From Thermodesulfobacteriota bacterium (GTDB taxonomy: Bacteria > Desulfobacterota > QYQD01): 64,000 nt of DNA. Made by a program: the position numbers and the translations under genes. The stretch covers positions 186,001-250,000 of the forward strand of contig JAVHLC010000003.1 of assembly GCA_031082315.1 (NCBI GenBank), in the 5' to 3' direction. A model generated the notes under the pieces. It searched no databases, was not told the origin of the DNA, and saw only the letters and a list, made by a program, of their open reading frames with translations. Shown here piece after piece: positions 1-8,060 of this stretch; positions within the stretch are counted from its first letter, which is position 1, and each line of letters starts with the position of its first letter.

Positions 1-2
1 TT

Positions 3-281
3 CAGGCCATGCCGGACGGCGGAGATTTGATGGTTGGCTTAACCGTCGCCGGTAAGCCGGAGCGCCTGGAAATATCAGTAAGAGATACAGGGACAGGGAT
101 TTCGCCGGAGGATATATCCAGGGTATTTGAGCCGTTCTTCACCACAAAGCACAAGGGAAGCGGTCTTGGACTGGCTATAGTGAAAAATATCGTTGAGGGA
201 CACGGTGGAACAATAAGAATCGAAAATGAAGCGGGGAAGGGCGCTATGTTTATTATAGACCTTCCGGTCAGGCATGCATGA
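3..281 (+). CDS. Sensor histidine kinase, C-terminal ATPase end (partial)
   Basis: This is the last ~92 codons of a two-component sensor kinase; the 5' part lies outside the window and the frame is open from base 3. The residues QAMPDGG look like the end of the N box of a HATPase_c domain. They are followed by the G1-type motif DTGTGI, the F box FEPFFTTK and the G2-type motif GSGLGLAIV. The protein ends shortly after the last strand of the ATPase fold, so no receiver domain follows in the same chain. The sensed signal and partner regulator cannot be told from this fragment. Confidence 0.85.
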   Translation, partial: QAMPDGGDLMVGLTVAGKPERLEISVRDTGTGISPEDISRVFEPFFTTKHKGSGLGLAIVKNIVEGHGGTIRIENEAGKGAMFIIDLPVRHA

Positions 282-313
282 TGGCGAGGAGCTTAATTTA
301 TCGCCGGAAGCGG

Positions 314-670
314 TCAGGCTAACACATCGAATAGCTTTCCCAGGAGCTCATCTTCAGCCCTTATAGCCTTGAGATTAGCGGTGTAGGCCCGTTGTACGGT
401 CATAAGACCGGTCATCTCTTCCTCCAGGGCTACATTGGATGATTCCTGAGTTTCAGCAGTCCCATCTTCAGCCGGCAAGGGAACGCCGGGCGTATTAATC
501 TTGTTTATCGATACGGTAACGCCGGACGGATCGGCTTCCTGGAGAACTGCCCGACTTTTTTTAAACCCATTTGTGTTCACATTGGCGACATTATTAGCCG
601 TGACCCCAAGCTTCTGTCCCAGTGCTTGAAAGGCAGATAAGGCCGGATATGCAGCATTCAACATCGACAT
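314..670 (-). CDS. Flagellar basal-body rod-type protein (FlgC/FlgG family), short
   Basis: A 118-residue protein with both ends typical of flagellar axial rod proteins. The N-terminal half carries ANNVANVNTNGFK, the family's heptad-type signature, and the C-terminus carries EEEMTGLMTVQRAY, which forms the paired helix in rod and hook proteins. It is shorter than usual FlgC (about 135-150 residues), with a compressed middle. No other flagellar gene lies next to it, so the exact member (FlgC, FlgG or an orphan paralogue) is uncertain. A good ribosome site (AGGAGGTGT) precedes ATG at 670. A sigma-28-like promoter lies about 40 bases upstream, which supports flagellar regulation. Confidence 0.8.
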   Translation of the reverse strand: MSMLNAAYPALSAFQALGQKLGVTANNVANVNTNGFKKSRAVLQEADPSGVTVSINKINTPGVPLPAEDGTAETQESSNVALEEEMTGLMTVQRAYTANLKAIRAEDELLGKLFDVLA

Positions 671-708
671 ACACCTCCTTTTTAGAAAACCTTTCTACCC
701 GATTATTC

Positions 709-736
709 TTATCGGCATACTTTAGAAAGGACTTAA
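709..736 (-). promoter_or_regulatory. Sigma-28 (FliA)-like promoter for the flagellar rod-type gene
   Basis: Read on the minus strand, GCCGATAA (709-716) matches the FliA -10 consensus exactly. A weaker -35-like TTAAGTCC (729-736) lies 12 bases upstream, against 11 in the consensus. The position, roughly 40 bases before the start codon of a flagellar gene, fits. Confidence 0.5.
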
Positions 737-793
737 AATATGGGCCTTGGTTACTGCCCGGTAACGGTCTTGATATATTGATTTTTATACACT

Positions 794-825
794 AACAGGC
801 ATGTTATTGCCTGTTTTGTTTTTTT
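794..825 (+). terminator. Intrinsic terminator-like hairpin in the leader of the glycosyltransferase
   Basis: A perfect 8-bp stem (AACAGGCA / TGCCTGTT, 6-base loop) is followed by TTGTTTTTTT. It points along the plus strand, but no plus-strand gene ends here, since the nearest ends at 281. It therefore sits between the probable promoter region and the ATG at 865, and could act as an attenuator or end a small RNA. Confidence 0.55.
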
Positions 826-864
826 CATGTTATAAGTTAAAGACATTAGGACTGGATTGTTGCT

Positions 865-2112
865 ATGACGAAAGAAAAGATACCAGAGCCCTTGACTTTT
901 TTGGGGCTGGAGAATCCGGATGACCTTAAAAAGGCTGAAATAGTAGTAGGGATTCCTTCATATAACGAGGCCGAAGGTATTGCCCTGCCTACGGCTATGG
1001 CCGACGAAGGATTGCATGCCTATTTTAAGACTAAACAAGCGGCCATTATAAATTGCGACGCCTGTTCCACGGACAACACAAAAGAGGTATTCTTAGGCGT
1101 AAAGACCGCTACACCGAAAATCTACCTTTCTACCCCTCCAGGTGTCACCGGCAAAGGAAATAACATAAGAAATCTCTTTATCATGGCCCGAAGGCTTGGG
1201 GCCAGGGCCATTATTATGGTTGATGCCGACCTTAAGAGTATTACGCCGAAATGGATAAAGATGCTCGGGGAGCCGATTTTCAGCGGCTTTGGATATGTGG
1301 CCCCACTTTACGTAAGGCATAAATATAACAGCACCATAACGAACAATATTGCTTACCCCTTTAGCCGTATGCTTTACGGCCGGCGGGTGCGTCAACCTAT
1401 CGGCGGCGATTTTGGTTTTTCCGGACGGCTATTGCCATGTTATCTTAACCTGCCGCTGTGGAGCGAGGATGTCTCGCAATTTGGCATCGATATCTGGATG
1501 ACCACCATAGCCATGATGCAAAAGATGCCGATTTGTCAGTCTTTTATGGGACGGCCGAAGATACACCGGGCAAAAGATCCCGGGGCACAGTTGGGGCCTA
1601 TGTTTAAGCAGGTCATCGGGACTATCTTTGCCATGATGGGTCAGTTTTCTAATTACTGGTCCCACGTTAAGTGGAGTAAGCCTACGTCTATCTTTGGTTT
1701 CGGCTTGGGGGACATAGAGGAACCTCCACCGTTGGAGGTGAACGAGGATAATCTCTATCAGAAATTTCTGGACGGTTTTACAAATTACTCCAGTGTATGG
1801 GAACAGGTCCTGCAAAGAGAAACTTATAAGAAACTGGTCGAAATAAAAGGGCTGTCTCCGGGTTTATTTAACGTCCCTCCTCTGGTCTGGGCCTTGATCC
1901 TTTTTGATTTTGCGGTTGCGTATCACAAGGCGAAGATCGACCGAAGCACGTTATTAGAGGCGCTTATGCCCCTTTACTTCGGCAAGACGCTGTCTTTTGT
2001 TAAAAAGGCCGGGCAGATGTCCATTCAGGAGGCAGAAGAGCAGATCGAAAGCGAGAGCATGGTCTTTGAAGAGGCCAAACCCTATCTGGTAAGACGCTGG
2101 AGTATTTTGTAG
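865..2112 (+). CDS. GT-A fold glycosyltransferase (family 2 / GT81-like)
   Basis: A 415-residue cytoplasmic nucleotide-sugar transferase. The N-terminal GT-A fold shows VGIPSYNEA (about 28-36), a CSTDNT turn near residue 68 and the metal-binding DxD as VDADLKS (about 119-125). The QPIGGDFGFSG stretch and SQFGIDIW resemble the acceptor-side motifs of glucosylglycerate/mannosylglycerate-type enzymes (GT81). The ~130-residue C-terminal tail is helical and lacks an obvious membrane segment. No sugar-biosynthesis genes lie beside it, so the substrate is unknown. The ribosome site is weak. A terminator-like hairpin in the 5' leader suggests conditional expression. Confidence 0.75.
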   Translation: MTKEKIPEPLTFLGLENPDDLKKAEIVVGIPSYNEAEGIALPTAMADEGLHAYFKTKQAAIINCDACSTDNTKEVFLGVKTATPKIYLSTPPGVTGKGNNIRNLFIMARRLGARAIIMVDADLKSITPKWIKMLGEPIFSGFGYVAPLYVRHKYNSTITNNIAYPFSRMLYGRRVRQPIGGDFGFSGRLLPCYLNLPLWSEDVSQFGIDIWMTTIAMMQKMPICQSFMGRPKIHRAKDPGAQLGPMFKQVIGTIFAMMGQFSNYWSHVKWSKPTSIFGFGLGDIEEPPPLEVNEDNLYQKFLDGFTNYSSVWEQVLQRETYKKLVEIKGLSPGLFNVPPLVWALILFDFAVAYHKAKIDRSTLLEALMPLYFGKTLSFVKKAGQMSIQEAEEQIESESMVFEEAKPYLVRRWSIL

Positions 2113-2320
2113 AATAAGCCTTCAGCTATCAGCGACCGGCAAAATGAGCAAAATAACCTATGGACAGCGCTTCATCCGGTAATTATGCGTCGGTTCATTC
2201 CTATTAAGGTTCAAGGCGCTATAGCGGAGAAAGAACAGGGGCTTCTTTTTAAATAAGGTTTGTTTTTTAGATAAGTTAAAGTATATTGCTTGGGAAAATT
2301 ATACTGACAGGTCTTGACCA

Positions 2321-2581
2321 ATGCGAACCAGTACTAAAAAAGCCGCAATAAAACTTTCAACTAAAATAAGAATAGTATGTCCTACTTGTGGCAATGATAC
2401 AGATTTCTATGAGGTTGCCGAAGGAGTGATCCTTACCACACGCTACACACAAAATGAGGACGGTAGTTTTACGCCCATAAGTGATGATTCACAGGTATTT
2501 GGTGAGATTAAATTCTATTGTGGCGAATGTGATGAGGATTTAACCCAATTTCACAAGCATTTTCTGGAAATGCTCTTTTAA
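2321..2581 (+). CDS. Small zinc-ribbon protein of unknown function
   Basis: 86 residues with two cysteine pairs: CPTC near residue 20 and CGEC near residue 67. The spacing fits a single zinc ribbon. There is no signal peptide. The stretch between the pairs is acidic and rich in strand-forming residues. I do not recognise a named family. It is preceded by a plausible -10 box (TATACT) and stands alone between a glycosyltransferase and an ATP-grasp gene, so context does not give a function. Confidence 0.6.
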   Translation: MRTSTKKAAIKLSTKIRIVCPTCGNDTDFYEVAEGVILTTRYTQNEDGSFTPISDDSQVFGEIKFYCGECDEDLTQFHKHFLEMLF

Positions 2582-2587
2582 TGGCTT

Positions 2588-2733
2588 CATAAAAAGTAAA
2601 CTTTTACCGCAGAAGTCACTGAGAACGCTGAGATAACCTATTGAATAGTTTATATTTTTTCTCTGCGGGCTCTGTGTACTCAGCGGTGACAGAAAACAGC
2701 CTTTTCAGGCTTTTTACGAGACCATTATTCTTT
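2588..2733. repeat. Imperfect inverted repeat, CGCAGAG/CTCTGCG family
   Basis: The arms ACCGCAGAAGTCACTGAG and CTCAGCGGT, with flanking AAAGTAAAC and TTTTTACGAG, form an imperfect inverted repeat of about 145 bp. Close relatives in the opposite orientation occur at 21897-22016 and 24138-24290. Confidence 0.6.
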
Positions 2734-2764
2734 AATCCTTGTTCACAAAGCGAGAAAGACAGGA

Positions 2765-3532
2765 ATGCGCCCCCGAACGGTTATCACCGACATGAAAACC
2801 TTCTCCGAGAAATATTATACCTTAACTAGGGGCGATATAGTGGTTGGACTCCTCAATCTTAAAAAAAATGAGGAGGCAAAATTTCTCCATATGGTTGAAA
2901 ATGGGATCAAGTTGTTCCCGCCGGCCCTCGCTCAGGCTACCAGCCGTTCAAAGGCCGCACAAGTCTATATCTTGGGCAACTTTATGGTAGGGCATACCTT
3001 TGTAGCCAGGGATAAACGAGATTTAATTGAGCAGATTACCAACTATAATGCCCATAAAATTAAGGAGGTGGTTACCAAACAAGATCGACTCAACTGCGGC
3101 CTGGGCATTAACGTCTGGCCGTCTATTGAGGCGGTTTACAATCATGCGTCATTAGGCCTGATGGAATTTCCCTTTGTTGTCCAGCCGTTTGTTAAAAATG
3201 TCAGAGACATAAGGGTAATAATTATCGGTGATTATGTGGAGGCCTATGAGAGGATCAACCCATACAATTTCCGCCACAACCTCTACTTTGGAGGAGAAAG
3301 TCGCCCCTACACCTTAAGTAAAAAAGAACGGGCTTTTTGCCTCAGAGTAATGAGAAAGTCGCATTTTCCATATGCCCATATCGACCTTATGCTAATAAAC
3401 GACAACGCGCTATACTTATCTGAGATAAACCTTCGGGGCGGGCTAAAGGGGTCTCAGATTAGACCTGATAAGTACATACCATTAATCAACAAAGTCCATC
3501 AGGATTTTATTAAAAGACACCTGAGTCCCTGA
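2765..3532 (+). CDS. ATP-grasp (RimK-like) ligase family protein
   Basis: 255 residues with the C-terminal ATP-grasp catalytic layout. A lysine-containing strand region (VVQPFVKNVRDIRVIIIG) is followed by RINPYNFRHNL, and then by the metal-ligand loops HIDLM and EINLRGGLKG, whose Asp/Glu/Asn pattern matches RimK-type enzymes. The N-terminal pre-ATP-grasp domain is short. Such enzymes join a carboxylate to an amine using ATP; the substrates cannot be inferred. The start at 2765 has only a poor ribosome site (AGGA), and an in-frame ATG at 2792 is an alternative. A bidirectional terminator follows. Confidence 0.7.
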   Translation: MRPRTVITDMKTFSEKYYTLTRGDIVVGLLNLKKNEEAKFLHMVENGIKLFPPALAQATSRSKAAQVYILGNFMVGHTFVARDKRDLIEQITNYNAHKIKEVVTKQDRLNCGLGINVWPSIEAVYNHASLGLMEFPFVVQPFVKNVRDIRVIIIGDYVEAYERINPYNFRHNLYFGGESRPYTLSKKERAFCLRVMRKSHFPYAHIDLMLINDNALYLSEINLRGGLKGSQIRPDKYIPLINKVHQDFIKRHLSP

Positions 3533-3550
3533 TCTAACAGCGTCTCCACA

Positions 3551-3599
3551 ACAAAAAAAGGCATAAGCCCGCTTTCCGGCAGACGTATGCCTTTTTTGT
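3551..3599. terminator. Bidirectional intrinsic terminator
   Basis: The stem ACAAAAAAAGGCATA / TATGCCTTTTTTGT has A-rich and T-rich feet on either side, so it can stop transcripts from both the ATP-grasp gene (plus) and dsrC (minus), which converge here. Confidence 0.8.
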
Positions 3600-3627
3600 C
3601 TCTCTTTCCTACAGAAGATAACGGTGG

Positions 3628-3948
3628 TTATACGCAGCCGGTCGGCTTCGGAAGGCCAGCCATCTTACAGGCTCCCTTACCCGGTCCGGAGGGGAAAAGC
3701 TCATAGATCTTCTTAAGTGGATAGCCCGTTACCTTAGAAAATATCCTTACCATTGGGGCAATGCCGTTTTTCTTGTAATAGTCCTGCAAGAAATTGACAC
3801 ACTTCCAATGTTCATCGCCTACCACAGGGATACCTTCTACGTCCTTTACATAATCTACCCAGTTTTCATCCCATGCACTGAGCCCCGCGGCCAAGAAACC
3901 GTCTTCATCTACCTCGTAGGTTTTTCCTTTGTGATCAACCGTTGCCAT
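3628..3948 (-). CDS. dsrC: DsrC/TusE-family sulfur carrier
   Basis: 106 residues, full length for DsrC. The C-terminal arm ends CKMAGLPKPTGCV, with both conserved cysteines (C94 and penultimate C105, ten residues between). These form the trisulfide or persulfide species handed between DsrAB and the DsrMK(JOP) membrane complex in dissimilatory sulfur metabolism. Having both cysteines distinguishes DsrC from TusE-like or regulatory homologues that keep only the last one. A strong ribosome site (GGAGGAG) and a consensus-type promoter (4029-4057) suggest high expression. No dsrAB is in the window; dsrC is often unlinked. A second homologue is at 19103-19420. Confidence 0.93.
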   Translation of the reverse strand: MATVDHKGKTYEVDEDGFLAAGLSAWDENWVDYVKDVEGIPVVGDEHWKCVNFLQDYYKKNGIAPMVRIFSKVTGYPLKKIYELFPSGPGKGACKMAGLPKPTGCV

Positions 3949-4028
3949 TTATACTCCTCCTTTTTATCTTTTAGCTTTTAGATGTTATCTCGAATAAAGA
4001 ATGAACTGTACTTCATTTACTGAAAGTC

Positions 4029-4057
4029 TCATTACTATAGCCAGAAAACTTTGTCAA
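4029..4057 (-). promoter_or_regulatory. Sigma-70-type promoter for dsrC
   Basis: On the minus strand TTGACA (4052-4057) and TAATGA (4029-4034) are separated by 17 bases, about 85 bases upstream of the dsrC start codon. Confidence 0.55.
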
Positions 4058-4152
4058 GAGTTAAAAGAGAGAAAATTTACTTCCAGTTGGAACTTTATGT
4101 AATTACGTAATTTTTATGGGATATGAATTGTCACCCCTATCTCCCTTTAAGC

Positions 4153-5487
4153 TTATGTTTTGCCACCTCTACTATCGGGCTGAAATGAGGCCAGATATTC
4201 GCGCCACTTTTTTAAGCGCTCACCGATAATCTTCTCCATACCTCGCTTAGTCGGACGGTAATAAATACGCCCTCTTATTTCCGGCGGCAGGTGTTCTTGT
4301 GCTACCAGGGCCTCGGGAAAGTCATGGGCATACTTATAGCCGCGTCCGTACCCCAGATCCTTCATCAGTCCGGTCGGGGCATTACGGATATGTAGGGGGA
4401 CAGGCAGGCTTCCGGTTCTGGACACGTCCTTTTGCCCTTCCAGAAAGGCTATATATACGGCATTGCTCTTCGGAGCCGTGGCTAAATATAGAGCGGCCTG
4501 GGCCAGGACCAGTTCTCCTTCCGGGCTGCCCAGGGCCTGGTAGGCCTGCAAGGCGGCCATGGCTACCTGCAGGGCCTGGGGATCGGCGTTACCCACATCT
4601 TCGGATGCAAATCTTATCATCCGGCGGGCTATGTACAGCGGCTCTTCTCCGGCGGCCAGCATCCTGAGCAGCCAGTAGAGGGCGGCATCCGGGTCGCTTC
4701 CCCGGAGGCTTTTGTGGAAGGCGGAGATGATATTGTAATGTTCTTCCCCGTCCTTGTCATAAGCGAGCGCTTTTTTCTGTACCGCCTCTTCCGCCAGCTT
4801 AAGATCGATATGGCGAACCCCTTTCTCATCCGGCGAGGCCAGCAAGACAGCTACCTCCAGGCTGTTTAGGGCAAAGCGGGCATCGCCCTGGGCGGCGGAG
4901 ATGATGAGCTCAAGGGCCTCTCCGGATAAATTAACACAAATATCTCCCAGGCCCCTTTCTTTATCCGTAAGGGCCTGTTTAAGCACTTCTTTAAGATCGT
5001 CTTCAGTAAGTGTTTTTAAAACAATTAACCGGGAACGGGACAAAAGCGGGTTTATTATCTCAAAAGAGGGATTTTCCGTGGTAGCCCCGATGAGTGTGAT
5101 TAATCCGCTCTCTACGTGCGGCAGGAAGGCATCCTGTTGGGCCTTGTTGAACCGGTGAATCTCATCGACAAAGAGGATGGTCTTTCTCCCGCCGGCTTTT
5201 CTTTGGGACTCGGCCTCAGCCACTACCGCCCTGATGTCCTTTACCCCGGACAGTACAGCCGAAAAGCTGACAAAATAGGCCTCGACGGCCCGGGCCAGGA
5301 TATAGGCCAGGGTGGTCTTGCCGGATCCGGGCGGCCCCCAGAAAATAAGAGAAGGTATCTCTTTGGCCCTGAGCAGGCGGGGGATTAATTTCCCCTCTGC
5401 AAGCACATGCCTCTGCCCAATGACCTCGTCTATAGTCCGGGGTCGCATGCGGTCAGCCAGAGGAGCTGATTTACCTGCGCTATACAT
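4153..5487 (-). CDS. rarA: Replication-associated recombination protein A (RarA/MgsA AAA ATPase)
   Basis: 444 residues, normal for RarA. Walker A is GPPGSGKT (51-58) and Walker B is FVDEIHRF (about 106-113). The sensor-1 stretch IGATTENPSF and the C-terminal tetramerisation domain (SRTGSLPVPLHIRNA, DLGYGRGYKY) are characteristic. The family acts at stalled replication forks together with the clamp loader, SSB and RecA. It begins 23 bases after livF ends, so it is probably co-transcribed with the branched-chain amino-acid transporter, an arrangement with no evident functional link. The long sixth-frame overlaps here are antisense shadows. Confidence 0.95.
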   Translation of the reverse strand: MYSAGKSAPLADRMRPRTIDEVIGQRHVLAEGKLIPRLLRAKEIPSLIFWGPPGSGKTTLAYILARAVEAYFVSFSAVLSGVKDIRAVVAEAESQRKAGGRKTILFVDEIHRFNKAQQDAFLPHVESGLITLIGATTENPSFEIINPLLSRSRLIVLKTLTEDDLKEVLKQALTDKERGLGDICVNLSGEALELIISAAQGDARFALNSLEVAVLLASPDEKGVRHIDLKLAEEAVQKKALAYDKDGEEHYNIISAFHKSLRGSDPDAALYWLLRMLAAGEEPLYIARRMIRFASEDVGNADPQALQVAMAALQAYQALGSPEGELVLAQAALYLATAPKSNAVYIAFLEGQKDVSRTGSLPVPLHIRNAPTGLMKDLGYGRGYKYAHDFPEALVAQEHLPPEIRGRIYYRPTKRGMEKIIGERLKKWREYLASFQPDSRGGKT

Positions 5488-5510
5488 AACTTAAAGAATG
5501 GATAACCGGC

Positions 5511-6227
5511 CTACATTAATGTAATCTTACCCAGATATGCCTCTTGAACACCGGGATCGGCCAAAAGTTTCTCTCCGCTTCCTTCCATTACGATCCGGCC
5601 GGTCTCCAGGACATAGGCATGATGGGCCAGGCGTAAGGCGGCATTGGCATTTTGTTCCACCAGGAGGATGGTTGTCCCACGCGCATGGATTTGCCGCATA
5701 ACCGCGAATACCTCACTCACCAGTCGCGGAGAAAGCCCCAGAGACGGTTCATCCAACATAAGAAGTCTCGGTCTGCCCATCAGAGCGCGACCCAGGGCCA
5801 GCATCTGTTGCTCGCCCCCGGAAAGCGTCCCGGCCTGTTGATACAGGCGTTCCTTCAACCGGGGGAAGGCAGAAAAAATCCATTCCATATCTTCTTCTAC
5901 TCCCTCCCGGTCCCGGCGGAAATAGGCCCCCAGCTTCAGATTCTCCGAGATGCTGAGATTGGCAAAGACCCTCCGTCCCTCCGGCACCAGGGTGATACCA
6001 CACCTGGAGACCCAGTGCGGGGCAAGGCCCTTAATCTCCCTTCCCTCAAACCGGATGGATCCTTTCTGAGGCTTAACCAGGCCACAAATAGTCTTCAAAA
6101 TACTGCTTTTGCCTGCGCCGTTGGCCCCGATAAGGGTAACTATCCGGCCGGCCTTAACCCTGAAACTTATACCCTTGAGGGCCTGGATGCCGCCATAGCT
6201 TACATGAATATCACCGACCTCAAGCAC
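5511..6227 (-). CDS. livF: Branched-chain amino-acid ABC transporter ATP-binding protein LivF
   Basis: 238 residues, one complete ABC ATPase. Walker A is GANGAGKSS, the signature is LSGGEQQMLALGRAL and Walker B is LLMLDEPSLGL. The short length with little beyond the helical subdomain fits the LivF rather than the LivG branch. With LivG it energises uptake through the LivHM channel at the inner membrane. Its first codons overlap the end of livG by 8 bases, indicating translational coupling. Confidence 0.95.
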   Translation of the reverse strand: MLEVGDIHVSYGGIQALKGISFRVKAGRIVTLIGANGAGKSSILKTICGLVKPQKGSIRFEGREIKGLAPHWVSRCGITLVPEGRRVFANLSISENLKLGAYFRRDREGVEEDMEWIFSAFPRLKERLYQQAGTLSGGEQQMLALGRALMGRPRLLMLDEPSLGLSPRLVSEVFAVMRQIHARGTTILLVEQNANAALRLAHHAYVLETGRIVMEGSGEKLLADPGVQEAYLGKITLM

Positions 6228-6990
6228 CTTCCGGTTCTCCTAGGTAGGCCTCTATGACCTGGGGATTATTTTGTATCTCTGCGGGAGTCCCTGTGGCGAT
6301 GGTCACTCCATGATCGAGGACGATGAGATGCTCACATAAGCCCATCACAAAACGCATATCGTGCTCGATAAGGATAATAGCCAGGCCGTAAGCTTCGCGG
6401 ATGGAGTTTATAAAGTCCATCATATCACCTGTTTCCCGTGGGTTCATCCCGGCTACCGGCTCATCTAAAAGGAGCAGTCCGGGATTAGTAGCCAAGGCCC
6501 GGGCTATCTCCAGCTTGCGTTGCTGTCCATAGGCCAATGTCCCGGCCTTCTCAGCGGCCACATTATCGAGATTGACTTCGGCCAGGAGTTCTCCGGCCAT
6601 ACTCAGCATCTTCTTTTCTTCAGACTTGTAGCGCGGCAGACGAAAAATCGCTTCCCAGAGACTGGAACGAAGACGTCCATGGTAACCGATCATTGTATTT
6701 TCCAGGACGGTTAGGTCATTAAAAAGACGAATATTCTGGAAGGTGCGGGCAATGCCTCCGGCGTTTATGATATGGCTTTGCGTCCCGGTTATGTCTTTAC
6801 CCCTGAGATAAATTTTCCCTTCAGTAGGTAACAGGCGCCCCGTAATCATGTTAAAAGCCGTAGTTTTTCCGGCGCCGTTCGGGCCGATAAGACCGATTAG
6901 ATCCCCTTCTTTCGCCGTTAGGGAAAAATCGCTAACGGCCACAAGTCCCCCAAATTTCATGGTCAGATGTTCGGCCTTAAAGAAGGACAC
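6220..6990 (-). CDS. livG: Branched-chain amino-acid ABC transporter ATP-binding protein LivG
   Basis: 256 residues. Walker A is GPNGAGKT, the signature region is LAYGQQRKLEIARAL and Walker B is LLLLDEPVAGM. The C-terminal extension (ATGTPAEIQNNPQVIEAYLGE) is the typical LivG tail. It lies 6 bases after livM and overlaps livF, in the usual order livK-H-M-G-F. Substrates in this family include Leu/Ile/Val but also urea, short amides and aromatic acids, so the exact ligand is open. Confidence 0.95.
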   Translation of the reverse strand: MSFFKAEHLTMKFGGLVAVSDFSLTAKEGDLIGLIGPNGAGKTTAFNMITGRLLPTEGKIYLRGKDITGTQSHIINAGGIARTFQNIRLFNDLTVLENTMIGYHGRLRSSLWEAIFRLPRYKSEEKKMLSMAGELLAEVNLDNVAAEKAGTLAYGQQRKLEIARALATNPGLLLLDEPVAGMNPRETGDMMDFINSIREAYGLAIILIEHDMRFVMGLCEHLIVLDHGVTIATGTPAEIQNNPQVIEAYLGEPEGA

Positions 6991-6996
6991 GCGCTC

Positions 6997-8055
6997 TTAC
7001 CCTCTTCTTTTCCCTATCTTTAAAAACCCGCAGAACCATTCCCAGGAGAACTCACGGCGGCCCATGAGTCCCTGCCGGGCAAAGATCATAACCAGGATAA
7101 GCATTATAGAAAAAACAACCATACGCATTCCCGGTATGCCCGGGATATTAAGGGGCCCGATAGCCATTGGTTCTTCTACGGCCCTGAGCCATTCTCCGGC
7201 ATAGGTAATAATTACAGCCGCGATAATAGAACCGGTCATACTTCCCAGCCCGCCGATGACGATTATGACCAGGAGATTAAACGTCAGAAAAAAACTAAAA
7301 AGGGTTGGAGAAATGGTGGTGATCAGATGGGCCATAAGTCCACCGGCCATACCGGCGAAAAAGGCGTGAACTACAAAGGCCAGCATCTTGTGCCGGAATA
7401 CATTGATCCCCATAGCCGCGGCGGCCACTTCATCCTCCCGAATAGCCTGCATAGCCCGTCCAAAGCTGCTTTTGACCAGGCGGGTGACACAAAAAACAGT
7501 GAAGACAGCTACCCCACAGGACCACCACAAATTCGTATATTCGGGCAGGCCCTTAAGTCCAAGGGGGCCGTTGGTTATACTCTGGGCATTATTGGCTACT
7601 ACTCTGACCACCTCACCAAAGCCCAGAGTAACTATAGCCAGATAGTCTCCGCGCACCCTGAATACCGGAAAGGCCATAACAAATCCCAGGAGAGCAGCAA
7701 AAACGCCGCCTATCAAGAGGGAAGGCAGGAAGGGCAGATGCAGGACAGAAATCGGCCATATAATGGGTTCGATGATAAAAGACAGTTCCTTTTCAGCCGG
7801 GCTGATAGTCAAAAGGGCCGTAGTATAGGCGCCCACAGCCATAAAGGCATTCGGTCCTAAAGAAAACTGACCGGCCACCCCATTTATAAGATTATAGCTG
7901 ACTGCTAATGTTACAAAGATGGCAGAGACATTTAAGATGCGGATCTGATACTCATCGGCCTGGTTTTGAACCTGAAGTAAAAAAGCAAACAGGCCTGCCA
8001 GCGCGCCATAGGTACACAGTTTGTATATCCATTCCCGCCGATGTTGGTCGGACAT
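6997..8055 (-). CDS. livM: Branched-chain amino-acid ABC transporter permease LivM
   Basis: 352 residues, strongly hydrophobic, with about ten predicted membrane segments. It has the LivM hallmarks YNLINGVAGQFSLG, GPLGLKG, and AIREDEVAAAAMGINV before the cytoplasmic coupling loop. It pairs with LivH to form the inner-membrane pore. It starts 5 bases after livH ends. Confidence 0.94.
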   Translation of the reverse strand: MSDQHRREWIYKLCTYGALAGLFAFLLQVQNQADEYQIRILNVSAIFVTLAVSYNLINGVAGQFSLGPNAFMAVGAYTTALLTISPAEKELSFIIEPIIWPISVLHLPFLPSLLIGGVFAALLGFVMAFPVFRVRGDYLAIVTLGFGEVVRVVANNAQSITNGPLGLKGLPEYTNLWWSCGVAVFTVFCVTRLVKSSFGRAMQAIREDEVAAAAMGINVFRHKMLAFVVHAFFAGMAGGLMAHLITTISPTLFSFFLTFNLLVIIVIGGLGSMTGSIIAAVIITYAGEWLRAVEEPMAIGPLNIPGIPGMRMVVFSIMLILVMIFARQGLMGRREFSWEWFCGFLKIGKRRG

Positions 8056-8060
8056 GGCTT

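Noticed and set aside
2641-2829. Possible 62-residue gene before the ATP-grasp protein
   Set aside because: It consists largely of palindromic repeat sequence and overlaps the real gene in another frame.
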